Below are positions 1 to 8,118 of a DNA stretch of 48,307 nucleotides, one piece after another. Positions within the stretch are counted from its first letter, which is position 1. Each line of letters starts with the position of its first letter. The position numbers and the translations under genes are program-made. Source of the DNA: Candidatus Colwelliibacteriota bacterium (GTDB lineage Bacteria; Patescibacteriota; Minisyncoccia; UBA6257; Colwellbacteraceae); contig JALOAR010000001.1 in assembly GCA_023228665.1 (NCBI GenBank), positions 1 through 48,307 on the forward strand, written 5' to 3'. The notes beneath the pieces were generated by a model. That model was not told where the DNA came from. It ran no database searches and saw only the letters and a list, made by a program, of their open reading frames with translations.

Positions 1-1
1 T

Positions 2-91
2 GTCCATGAGGAATTATCTGTAAGGCCGGATCTTAAAACAGAAAGCATAGGAGAAGGAACATCGAGAAGGGTAGTTATAAAAAATATATAG
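2..91 (+). CDS. C-terminal fragment of an unidentified protein
   Basis: A reading frame enters from the left edge and runs 29 codons to a TAG at 89-91. The visible tail contains VRPDLKTESIGEG and ends RRVVIKNI. It is too short to assign to a family. A strong hairpin terminator follows at 104-132, and the next gene converges from the other strand, which supports this being a true gene end. The function is unknown. Confidence 0.45.
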   Translation, partial: VHEELSVRPDLKTESIGEGTSRRVVIKNI

Positions 92-103
92 CAAAAACAG
101 TTT

Positions 104-132
104 AAAACAGCTCGCAAAAAGCGGGTTGTTTT
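104..132. terminator. bidirectional Rho-independent terminator
   Basis: A 12-bp stem (104-115 with 121-132, two G-U pairs) closes an AAAAA loop. It is flanked by A-rich and T-rich runs on both sides. It lies between a plus-strand gene ending at 91 and the minus-strand pilin gene ending at 155, so it can end both transcripts. Confidence 0.8.
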
Positions 133-154
133 AATTTTAAACTGATAAATTTTA

Positions 155-598
155 TTAGAAAGCTCCACCACTGCTTCCGCCACCACCTTCGCCACCACCT
201 CCGGAAAAACCGCCCCCTTCGCCTGTTGCGCTAGAGGGAACTCCTATATCGTCCGAGGTATATTCGATGTTCGGATTGGATATTTCTTCCAGTTCTTCAA
301 CTTCTATCTCTTTTATCTTCGTAATATTCGGATTAACAATATTAAGCAATATCCAGCCAAAAGCAATAAGCCCGAGCCCTTTTGCGGCGGATAATATCCA
401 TTCTTTAGCGTCTTTTTGCTTAGATTCGCTATCTCCAGCGGTCGTGTAGAGGATGCCGGCATAGATAATAGTTCCAAGAGCTAAAATAGCGCCAACTCCA
501 AGTCCGAGGTTAAATATATTTTCAACACCTCCGGGGATAAAATCGCTTACAGCTTTTATTATTCCTTCTTGAGCGAAAGCTGTCGGGATGATAGTCAT
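155..598 (-). CDS. TrbC/VirB2-like pilin subunit
   Basis: A 147-residue protein with two predicted membrane helices (roughly residues 28-52 and 70-88) separated by a short charged loop. This is the layout of TrbC/VirB2 pilins. The N-terminus ends in PTAFAQEG, which resembles a signal-peptidase site after AFA, but the leader before it is only about nine residues and an in-frame TAA just upstream rules out an extension. The C-terminus is a Gly/Ser-rich tail rich in GGG, probably flexible and exposed. It is the last gene of the minus-strand secretion cluster, 55 nt after virB4, with a hairpin in the gap. The family call is from topology and context. Confidence 0.7.
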   Translation of the reverse strand: MTIIPTAFAQEGIIKAVSDFIPGGVENIFNLGLGVGAILALGTIIYAGILYTTAGDSESKQKDAKEWILSAAKGLGLIAFGWILLNIVNPNITKIKEIEVEELEEISNPNIEYTSDDIGVPSSATGEGGGFSGGGGEGGGGSSGGAF

Positions 599-606
599 AT
601 TTATTA

Positions 607-640
607 TTGTAATATCTTATGGTTATTTTGGATATTACAA
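607..640 (-). other. intergenic hairpin between virB4 and pilin genes
   Basis: A perfect 10-bp inverted repeat (607-616 and 631-640) with a 14-nt loop lies in the 55-nt gap, just upstream of the pilin start. It has no T-tract, so it is not an obvious terminator. It could be an RNA processing or stability element that sets pilin dosage relative to the ATPase. That role is inference. Confidence 0.45.
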
Positions 641-653
641 ATAAGTTATCAAA

Positions 654-3014
654 TTAAGAATTAATTTCTTTTTCCATTTCTTCGGCTTCTTTCAGGGCAG
701 CTTTTCTTATTTCTATAACTTCTTCCGGATTAGTGGTAATTATTTTGTTTTCAAAAGAAGAAGGAATTATCTGTATAGCAACATGCTTTTGGCCTATCAG
801 CATTAAGCCTTGGCCGACACTGACTTCTATAAGGTAATTTTTTTCAATATCAGTGAGGCTGAAAGCTTTAGCAACTGTATCGATGGTTGCGGGAGACTGC
901 TTAAGCAGGAGTTGTAGAGAAGAGTTGGTTATAACAGGTCTTCCGTAAGGAGAGCTTAAAAAGTCTTCGACATCTTGCGTTATCGTAGTTATGCCGAGAT
1001 AGTATTTTCTTGCCCTCCTGACAAGGTTAAAGAGAAAGGCAGCGGAATCGGGATATTTCATCATAAGCCAGGCTTCATCAACGACCATTATTCTTCTCTT
1101 AAGTTCGGAGCGGACAATATTCCATACATAATTTAAAATTATGTACATTGCTATAGGCCTTAACTCTTCTTCAAGGTCCCTGATAGAAAAAACTATAACT
1201 TTATTCCTAACATCTATATTTGTCGGGCGATTGGTAAAGCCAGCATAACTGCCCTTGGTAAATCTGTACAGCCTGTCGGCAAGATTTTTTCCTCCATCCA
1301 TGCTTCGGAGAATATTTTCAAGATCTTCTAGCAGAGGCGGTTCGGCTTCTTTAAAGTCTCTGCCCGGGGCTATATCTCTTGCAGCGTAAGTTTCGGTGAT
1401 AGCCCTATCAAGGATCCCTTCTTCTCCGGGAGTGACTTCTCCTACCATAAGCTTAATAAGGCCGGTCAGGCTTGCTATGTGAGATTGGAGAACTTCTGAT
1501 TCGTCTTCTCCTTCGGGGATAATCGGTATATCAAAAGGGTTGATGCTGTCTTTAGAGGTAAGCGATATTTTAAATGTTTCTCCGCCGACAGCTTCAGATA
1601 GCGCTTCATATTCGTTTTCAGGGTCTATTATGAGAACGTCTGTTCCCATCATTATGGATCTTAAAAGTTCAAGCTTTGCGGCATATGATTTACCGGCTCC
1701 GGATTTTGCAAAAATTACGGAATTATGATTTTCAAGATTAAACCTATCGAATATAACTAGGGTATTGTTGTGGAGATTTAATCCATACATTATTCCTTCA
1801 TCAGATGTCAGATCAGGAGAAATAAACGGGAAGAACGCCGATGCCGGACTGGTATTCATACCAAAAGTAACATCAAGATCGTTTTTGGCAATCGGGGCCG
1901 TAGATGTCCATAATTTTATCTGTTCGAACATAGGCGACTTTATCGTTACAAGAGATCTTTCAAAAGTTGAGGCTATTTGATACTCAATCTTTTTAATTTC
2001 ATCTAATGTATCAGCGTATATGGCACAATAAAGGCTAACGGCAAAAAGCCTTTCTCTTGTTTGCTGAAGCGTATCGCGGAGAGTTTCCGTATCGAGAAGA
2101 GCTGTTTCAAGGCCAGGGTCTCTTACTAATCCTTTTTCTTCTCTTTCGGCGATAGCGGCGGAAATAGAGGCGGATTTTTTGGAAAGATTTTTAAGAGCTA
2201 TTGCGGTGTCAACGGGGGATATATGGATTGAAATATCCATAAGTTCCGGCAGATTTATAATTGGATCAAGCCAGCTTGCCGCAAGGTATCGGGGGTAGTT
2301 TATAACGAAAAAACTTTTAACAAATTTATCATTAACTTTGATGTAGTCTGGCTTTATTTCTATTTTTTGGGATGCAATAGGCTCTTCTTCCGGAACAGGC
2401 TCTCTTTCTGTTGTTTTAGGATTATAAAAATTGCGGCATAACTCCTTTAATTCAATATCGTTTAATACGACAGCTCTCAAGCCAATCTGCCTTAGTCCTT
2501 GAAGTACTTGTTCCGTTCTAAAATTAAGCTTTTCCGTATATTGCATAAGCTCTTCTATAGGCATATTAGCAATGCGCTTATCCTCTTCTTTTCGCTTCTT
2601 ACCTACAGAAGCAATAGTTACCGGCCTAAAAGGAACGGTAACGAAAAAACTTTTTTCAACAATTGCATTTTCTGAAACAAAATCTTCAATAAATTTAATA
2701 TATTCGGCAAATTGGCCCTTTATTAGAGGGTTTTCCTCTTGAACCATCTTTTCTTTTATATTTTCTAAATATTCCCTAATAGCTAACCGGCGGGAGTGGA
2801 TATTAAATTGGATGTTAAAATCAAGGGAATTAAGAAGGTTTTGGAAGGCGGATATTATGGAATTTTGCTCTTCTTCCGACTTGAGGTCTAAATTAATGCC
2901 GGCTACCATAATAACCTTTCTTATACCGCCATCTTTAAGAAAGATAGTGTTGTTTCTTATTTCTTTTATATCAACGACAGAATTTGTTGATCCTATAGAT
3001 TCTGATTTTGGCAT
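654..3014 (-). CDS. virB4: VirB4/TraC-family conjugation ATPase
   Basis: A 786-residue cytoplasmic ATPase that powers type IV secretion or pilus assembly. The Walker A motif KSGAGKS lies near residue 435 and the Walker B VVDEAW near residue 646. They are followed by the TITQDVEDFL region typical of VirB4. The N-terminal 400 residues form the usual VirB4 lead domain. Length is normal for the family. It sits 15 nt from the PrgI gene and 55 nt before the pilin gene, all on one strand and probably one operon. No VirD4 coupling ATPase or VirB11 is visible in the window. Confidence 0.92.
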   Translation of the reverse strand: MPKSESIGSTNSVVDIKEIRNNTIFLKDGGIRKVIMVAGINLDLKSEEEQNSIISAFQNLLNSLDFNIQFNIHSRRLAIREYLENIKEKMVQEENPLIKGQFAEYIKFIEDFVSENAIVEKSFFVTVPFRPVTIASVGKKRKEEDKRIANMPIEELMQYTEKLNFRTEQVLQGLRQIGLRAVVLNDIELKELCRNFYNPKTTEREPVPEEEPIASQKIEIKPDYIKVNDKFVKSFFVINYPRYLAASWLDPIINLPELMDISIHISPVDTAIALKNLSKKSASISAAIAEREEKGLVRDPGLETALLDTETLRDTLQQTRERLFAVSLYCAIYADTLDEIKKIEYQIASTFERSLVTIKSPMFEQIKLWTSTAPIAKNDLDVTFGMNTSPASAFFPFISPDLTSDEGIMYGLNLHNNTLVIFDRFNLENHNSVIFAKSGAGKSYAAKLELLRSIMMGTDVLIIDPENEYEALSEAVGGETFKISLTSKDSINPFDIPIIPEGEDESEVLQSHIASLTGLIKLMVGEVTPGEEGILDRAITETYAARDIAPGRDFKEAEPPLLEDLENILRSMDGGKNLADRLYRFTKGSYAGFTNRPTNIDVRNKVIVFSIRDLEEELRPIAMYIILNYVWNIVRSELKRRIMVVDEAWLMMKYPDSAAFLFNLVRRARKYYLGITTITQDVEDFLSSPYGRPVITNSSLQLLLKQSPATIDTVAKAFSLTDIEKNYLIEVSVGQGLMLIGQKHVAIQIIPSSFENKIITTNPEEVIEIRKAALKEAEEMEKEINS

Positions 3015-3029
3015 ATTTATTGGTTGCCG

Positions 3030-3581
3030 TTATCTGTAATCGACTCTGCGCGCGGTAGCAACTTCTCCTGAAGGCTTTCTTACCAGTTCGTATTCTTTCT
3101 TTGTTTTAGCGCTGGCGTTTTGTTTCAAGCTCTCTTCCCTGAAGGGAATAGGCGACGATGTAGTAGTAATCTTATTAAATAAGTCTTGCAAGCGAGATTT
3201 CTTCTGGGGAGCAATTTTAGCCGGTATTTTTTCTTCCTCGGTCGGAGGAACTTCGAACTTTTTAACTTTAGGAAGAGGCTCTATTTTTTTCAGCCCGATA
3301 ACTTCAGCTTTGGGTTTTATAGAAAGAGTTTTAGGTTCCCACAGATAATTAAAAGCCGATATTATAAATATAGTCATCGGCCTGCCATTTATTTTTATAA
3401 GGGCTATGGCTAGGGCGCTGCCTATGAGGATTGCTGAAATAGCAAGCCAAAACCACGTTGTTAATATAGGAAACAATAAAAAAGATATAATGGCCGAGAA
3501 GGAAATATAAGTAAACTGGACTATTGTAAAAGGCCCTATTAGCTTATTTTCTGTTTCAAATTGGGGAACTTGAAATTGCAT
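3030..3581 (-). CDS. PrgI family membrane protein
   Basis: A 183-residue protein opening with MQFQVPQF, typical of the PrgI family of Gram-positive-like type IV secretion clusters. Two closely spaced membrane helices (about residues 20-63) are followed by a conserved KINGRPM segment. The tail of about 100 residues is basic and probably disordered. In known systems PrgI is a small inner-membrane component encoded next to VirB4. That is the case here, with 15 nt between the genes. Confidence 0.85.
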   Translation of the reverse strand: MQFQVPQFETENKLIGPFTIVQFTYISFSAIISFLLFPILTTWFWLAISAILIGSALAIALIKINGRPMTIFIISAFNYLWEPKTLSIKPKAEVIGLKKIEPLPKVKKFEVPPTEEEKIPAKIAPQKKSRLQDLFNKITTTSSPIPFREESLKQNASAKTKKEYELVRKPSGEVATARRVDYR

Positions 3582-3614
3582 ATATTCTCGAATTTTAAGT
3601 AAGACATAAACAAA

Positions 3615-4406
3615 TTACAAAGGCAAATCCTTTAAATCCACAACGTTATCAGGGTCAACCTTCTTATTATTGCCGGTTTTTCCAAATTCAAGATTAGCAA
3701 AAGGAGCTTTTTCTTCTCTTTTCGGCTCTTCGGAATAAAAGATAGGCCTTAGCGGATTTCCGCTATTATTGCTCATTGATGCTTTTTGCGGAAATTTTTC
3801 TTCGTGGATGACAAAAGGTGTCGGTTGTTCTTCAGGGGAGTCTTTTTTATCAAAATTAGGAGTTGCTATTTGAGGAGCGCTTTTTTCTTGAATTTTTTCG
3901 TTTATTTCTTTGGCTGGAAAATTATTATCTTCACCGAGAGGTTCTATTTTTGCGTTTTCTTGATAAACGGGTTTTATCGGAGAGCTTTCGGGAAGCTTAG
4001 TTTCCGGGATTTGTTCTGCCGGAAGCTTTTTTTCGGGTATTGGCGCCTCTTGGGTACTGGAAGGCGCAACAGGACTGACCGGACCTAAAGTCGCGGGGGA
4101 TTTTTCTATTTGAGAGATTGTTGAAATATCGATGCCAGAGGCTTTAAGGGGTTCTTTTATCGGCGCTAAAAGCAGGTCAGTTATTTTTTTAGTTAATTCA
4201 TCAATATTATCGGCAGGGACGGATTTTAATAACTCTTCTTTTAATTTTTCAGGCTTTATTTTTTTAAGAATTAGATCTAATACAGCATCTGAAATGATAG
4301 CTGAATTTTTAAGATTAAATTCTTTTCGAATAGAAACGATTGAGTTTATAAAATCATCAGAATCTATCCATGATTGGATATCAGGTAAAAGTTCGTTGAA
4401 TTCCAT
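3615..4406 (-). CDS. unidentified secretion-cluster protein with disordered tail
   Basis: A 263-residue protein that I do not recognise. Residues 1-95 look helical and soluble (MEFNELLPDIQSW, then LKEELLKSVPADNIDELTKKI). The rest is dominated by Pro, Glu, Lys and Ser with no predicted fold and ends in DVVDLKDLPL. There is no signal peptide or membrane helix. It lies between prgI and the virB6-like gene, 33 nt and 9 nt away, so it is probably translated as part of the same machine, perhaps as a cytoplasmic adaptor. That role is inferred from position only. Confidence 0.75.
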   Translation of the reverse strand: MEFNELLPDIQSWIDSDDFINSIVSIRKEFNLKNSAIISDAVLDLILKKIKPEKLKEELLKSVPADNIDELTKKITDLLLAPIKEPLKASGIDISTISQIEKSPATLGPVSPVAPSSTQEAPIPEKKLPAEQIPETKLPESSPIKPVYQENAKIEPLGEDNNFPAKEINEKIQEKSAPQIATPNFDKKDSPEEQPTPFVIHEEKFPQKASMSNNSGNPLRPIFYSEEPKREEKAPFANLEFGKTGNNKKVDPDNVVDLKDLPL

Positions 4407-4415
4407 AGGTTAATT

Positions 4416-7307
4416 CTAAACCCAATCGCCTTTCTTTTTAAGTACGTTAACTTTAGCGTCTAATCGGTTCCATGCCTCATTTTTTTCAGGGGATGATAAT
4501 TTTTCTTTTGATTCTTCTACTAATTTGAGCAGAGCTTCATCGATTTTTTTCTTATCAATAGTGGTTCCCGTCTTAGCTATGTTTGTAAGGTTGGCGTTAG
4601 AGAGATCAAGGATAGATTCGGGGTTTGTAAGCGGGTCAAGCCTGCCTACAACATAATCGGATATTTTCTTATCAAAGTCTCTTCTTATCTTTTGGAGCTT
4701 AGCTACTTCAGCTTGCTTGAAGCTGTTCGGATTATTTTTATATTCATTTTCAAGAGCTTGGATTGTTTCGACGCTCTTTTCTATCATTTCATCCGTGCCG
4801 TTCTTTAATACATCAGAAATGCTTTCGTTTGCCATTAAGAGCATATTTCTAAGTTCAGCTTTAAGCTTATTTGCTTCTTCTGGATTAGTTTCTTTTTTAA
4901 TTTCTTCAAGCGTCGGTATTTTCTTTATAGTCTCTTGAGCCAATTCAGATCCAAGCGCTTTCTCAAGCTTCCTAAGAGCAATAACTTGTTTTGGTTGAAG
5001 GGAAGCACTGTTTTCAGCATATTCCTTTTGGGTTTTAAGGATAGCGGATACTATGGAGTCTTTTCCTTCTTTAGAAAGATCCTTAACGTCATCTTCTTTC
5101 AGGCCAAGAACGAGGGATGGGTTTTTATCAATTTTAGTCGAATCAAGCCCAAGTTTTTCTTTAAGAGCATAGCCTGCTTTTTTGCCAATTGATTCGGTTT
5201 CTCCCACTCGCCTCTTAATAATTTTTTCTCTTATTTCTTTTTCTGTAGGTACGGATATTTGCGGCTTAACTCCCATTTGAGACAGTATGTTTTTTGCGCT
5301 ATCTCCGATTTCAAAAGATTTACCGGCACCTTTTAAGAGTTTTGCCGAAAGATCCAGTCCTTTTGCTGTTTTACCTTGGGCTTTAAGCTGATCAGCTCGC
5401 ATTTTAGCGCTTATCTGACCGCGTCTTAGAATACCTTGTGTTTTTCCAGCAATGAATCCAATGCCTCCGGTTACTCCGGCGGCTATAAGCTTGCCGCTTA
5501 TTCCGCTGAAGTTAATTGCGAGGTAAAGACCTATACCGCTTATAACTATGACGGCGATAAGCTGGGCAAGGACGATAAAGATACCCTCCGGAGTACCGCT
5601 TGTCGAGGTTGCTGCTGAAATTATAGTGTTGGCAGAATTGCTGCTTATAGACGAGAGATATTCAGAAATAAAAGCGAGGAAAAGTATTATAATCGGGCCG
5701 AAAAATGTCCATTTAAGGAATTGCTGCCACCAAGTTGACCAGACGTTTCCCTTACCTAATTTAAGATCTTTAAATATAAACCCGAACCAAATAAGAGGAG
5801 CAAAGACCATTAATAACATCAAGATGACATATCTCAAGATAAGGAATAAAGCAAAAGCAAGAAATGTCAGAGCGGCGACGATACTTAATATTGAACCAGC
5901 TATAAGCGCTAAGTAGTCGAGAGCGAGTCCTCCTACAAGTTTAGTAAAACCGCTACTCTTGTCTTTTATTTTTTCTGCTTGTTCTTCAAGCTTTTTTCTT
6001 TCTTTATTACTTAAGTCTTCGTCACTTGGGTCAATAGTTGAGACGCCTTCATATGAGATGGCTCCACCTCCTGAATCAATTCCTTCTCCTGCTTGAAGCG
6101 CATTCTTAAAATCTTGGTATAAATATGGGGCTATAAATCTAAGAGTTATTTTACCTGGGCAAGGCGCAGCAGATTCATATATGGATTTAGTAATATTTGT
6201 TCCTAAATTTGCCAAGCTTCCGGCAATAGGTATTGTGAGATTAACGAGGGCGGCGCCGACAAGTAGTTTTATTAAAAGCTTATTTGCCGAAAACTGGTCT
6301 TTTTGGAGTCGAAGAATAGTTGCGATACCGATAAACAAAAGGCTTATAACAAAACCAAGATTGGCAAATTGTAATATTATTTTTCCTCCATAGGAGACGA
6401 GGGTATTACTTGTGGTTAAGCTAAGGTTTAGTTCTAAACCAGCTGATATAAGGGCTCCTGCAGCCCAGTTAGCAAGCGAAGCGGCTACTCCCCACATAAC
6501 CGCTTTCATCCATATGTTTCTTATGAAACCAACAGCGTCTTCTATAGGCTCAAATATTCCTCCAACCTGAAAACCGAATATAGTTAGTGTTTCGAGAAAG
6601 CTAGTGGTCATATCTAAAGCCATAAATCCAGCTCCCCATAGTATATTGTGAACAATAAAAGTAGATATAGCTGTTCTATACTTTTCTGTTTCAGCGAGAC
6701 AGGCATCATCGCTTAAATTATCATTATAAGAAGACTGCGGAAATTGTGTTTCAAAAGCTTCTTGAACAACGGCGCTTACGCATGAATTTGTTTTAAGATT
6801 GCAGTGTGGTTTGTCTTCTTCGAGGCAGTCGGAATCACTCCTGCATCCTTCTTTACATTCGTAGCGTTCGAGAAATGGTTGGTAAATGCAAATTTCCCCA
6901 GAAGAGCAATTATTATCATTGTTTTGACAATCTTCCTGTACTTCTCCGCCTTCAGCAGCGCAAAATTCGTTACAAGCTTCATTATCTGTAAAAGAGGTTC
7001 CTGCGGCAGAACACATACAAGTTTGGCAAGTTTTAGTGTTTATCGGGTAATAATTATAAAGCTCAAGCCATAGTGGTTCTGCGCAGTATTTTCCCCGAGG
7101 GCACGATTCATCATTACTACAAAGAATTTCGCATTCTTCAAATGGGCTACAGACTGCTCCGGCACCACACGAGGCTAAAAATAATGGTGTAGAAAAAGGA
7201 TCGTCGGGGTTCGTCGGTCTTTTACTTGCGTCGCACTCGGCATTAACAATTGCGGGCGTAAATATTAAAAATGCCAGGAAGATTACGGATATTATTTTTC
7301 GCAACAT
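4416..7307 (-). CDS. VirB6/TrbL-like polytopic membrane protein with Cys-rich ectodomain
   Basis: A 963-residue protein in three parts. A signal peptide (residues 1-23, cleavage near NAE) leads into an ectodomain with about 20 cysteines by residue 177. It includes short repeats such as CRSDSDCLEEDKPHC and is probably disulphide-bonded outside the membrane. Several membrane helices follow between about 215 and 640, in the TrbL/VirB6 style. The last 300 or so residues are charged, helical and probably cytoplasmic. VirB6/TrbL proteins form the inner-membrane channel of type IV systems. The long ectodomain is not part of classical VirB6 and may contact the cell surface or a partner cell. The gene heads the cluster, 56 nt after rsmA. 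Confidence 0.8.
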   Translation of the reverse strand: MLRKIISVIFLAFLIFTPAIVNAECDASKRPTNPDDPFSTPLFLASCGAGAVCSPFEECEILCSNDESCPRGKYCAEPLWLELYNYYPINTKTCQTCMCSAAGTSFTDNEACNEFCAAEGGEVQEDCQNNDNNCSSGEICIYQPFLERYECKEGCRSDSDCLEEDKPHCNLKTNSCVSAVVQEAFETQFPQSSYNDNLSDDACLAETEKYRTAISTFIVHNILWGAGFMALDMTTSFLETLTIFGFQVGGIFEPIEDAVGFIRNIWMKAVMWGVAASLANWAAGALISAGLELNLSLTTSNTLVSYGGKIILQFANLGFVISLLFIGIATILRLQKDQFSANKLLIKLLVGAALVNLTIPIAGSLANLGTNITKSIYESAAPCPGKITLRFIAPYLYQDFKNALQAGEGIDSGGGAISYEGVSTIDPSDEDLSNKERKKLEEQAEKIKDKSSGFTKLVGGLALDYLALIAGSILSIVAALTFLAFALFLILRYVILMLLMVFAPLIWFGFIFKDLKLGKGNVWSTWWQQFLKWTFFGPIIILFLAFISEYLSSISSNSANTIISAATSTSGTPEGIFIVLAQLIAVIVISGIGLYLAINFSGISGKLIAAGVTGGIGFIAGKTQGILRRGQISAKMRADQLKAQGKTAKGLDLSAKLLKGAGKSFEIGDSAKNILSQMGVKPQISVPTEKEIREKIIKRRVGETESIGKKAGYALKEKLGLDSTKIDKNPSLVLGLKEDDVKDLSKEGKDSIVSAILKTQKEYAENSASLQPKQVIALRKLEKALGSELAQETIKKIPTLEEIKKETNPEEANKLKAELRNMLLMANESISDVLKNGTDEMIEKSVETIQALENEYKNNPNSFKQAEVAKLQKIRRDFDKKISDYVVGRLDPLTNPESILDLSNANLTNIAKTGTTIDKKKIDEALLKLVEESKEKLSSPEKNEAWNRLDAKVNVLKKKGDWV

Positions 7308-7363
7308 AATATTACTTAAATAATACCAGAAACGCTTGAGTCCTGAAATACAAATTATGCTCT

Positions 7364-8116
7364 TTATATTTTTTTAGCTATGCAAACAATATCTTCAGGG
7401 AAGATATCTTGAGGTCTTGCGTCCGGAATAATATTGCAATCAATGAGGAGTTTTTCCGCTTTTGATTTGCTTATCTTTAAGGAATCAGAAAGGTTGTTTA
7501 CCGCTTTTTTTCTCGGTTGCTTAAAGAGAGCGCGGACAGTTGAGAAGTAATTATCAGGGAGTATCGCATTTTTTTTATCAAGCGAAATAACAGCGGAGTC
7601 TACTTTTGGCTCTGGACGAAAGTTTTTCTTGCTGACGGTAAAGAGATGTTCGGCACTTGCCCATCCTTGTACAACGGAAGAGAGGAGGCTTGCTTTAGGA
7701 GGAGTACTGCTTATGCGTTCGGCAACTTCTTTTTGAATCAGTAGAACTGTTTTTTTAGGAGGGTTGGGCATTTCGGATAATTTTCTTAATAGTCGCCCAG
7801 TTATGTAGTAGGGGATATTGCCTACAAGCTTCCAAGTTTTTGGCAGTTCAAGATTAGGCAGTATTTCTACGGCATCTCCGGGAATTATTTCCAATTCGGG
7901 GATTTTATTGGATAGCTTAACCGCAAGCCCCATATCTTTTTCTATGGTTGTTATTTTTTTTGGTTTTTTATCCAATAAAAAACGGGTAAGCTCTCCATGG
8001 CCGGGGCCGATCTCTACAACAGTATCTTCTTCCGATATATCGGCGGAATCAGCTATTTTTTTCAAAACAGCTTTGTTTTGCAGGAAGTTTTGCCCAAGGA
8101 ATTTTTTAGCGCACAT
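7364..8116 (-). CDS. rsmA: 16S rRNA dimethyladenosine transferase RsmA (KsgA)
   Basis: A 250-residue enzyme that dimethylates two adjacent adenosines in the 3' terminal helix of 16S rRNA with S-adenosylmethionine. It has the N-terminal KKFLGQNFL, the SAM-binding EIGPGHG (residues 35-41) and the catalytic motif NIPYYI (100-105), which matches the family NLPYNI pattern. Length is slightly short for the family (about 260-270). It lies 2 nt downstream of the UvrD helicase gene and is likely co-transcribed with it. Confidence 0.95.
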   Translation of the reverse strand: MCAKKFLGQNFLQNKAVLKKIADSADISEEDTVVEIGPGHGELTRFLLDKKPKKITTIEKDMGLAVKLSNKIPELEIIPGDAVEILPNLELPKTWKLVGNIPYYITGRLLRKLSEMPNPPKKTVLLIQKEVAERISSTPPKASLLSSVVQGWASAEHLFTVSKKNFRPEPKVDSAVISLDKKNAILPDNYFSTVRALFKQPRKKAVNNLSDSLKISKSKAEKLLIDCNIIPDARPQDIFPEDIVCIAKKI

Positions 8117-8118
8117 AT

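Noticed and set aside
4935..6393. Several 70-120 codon plus-strand frames inside the VirB6-like gene
   Set aside because: They are antisense shadows of a single long coding frame with a signal peptide, membrane helices and conserved context.
155..7307. Integrative conjugative element
   Set aside because: No relaxase, coupling protein, integrase or flanking direct repeats are visible, and housekeeping genes flank the cluster closely.
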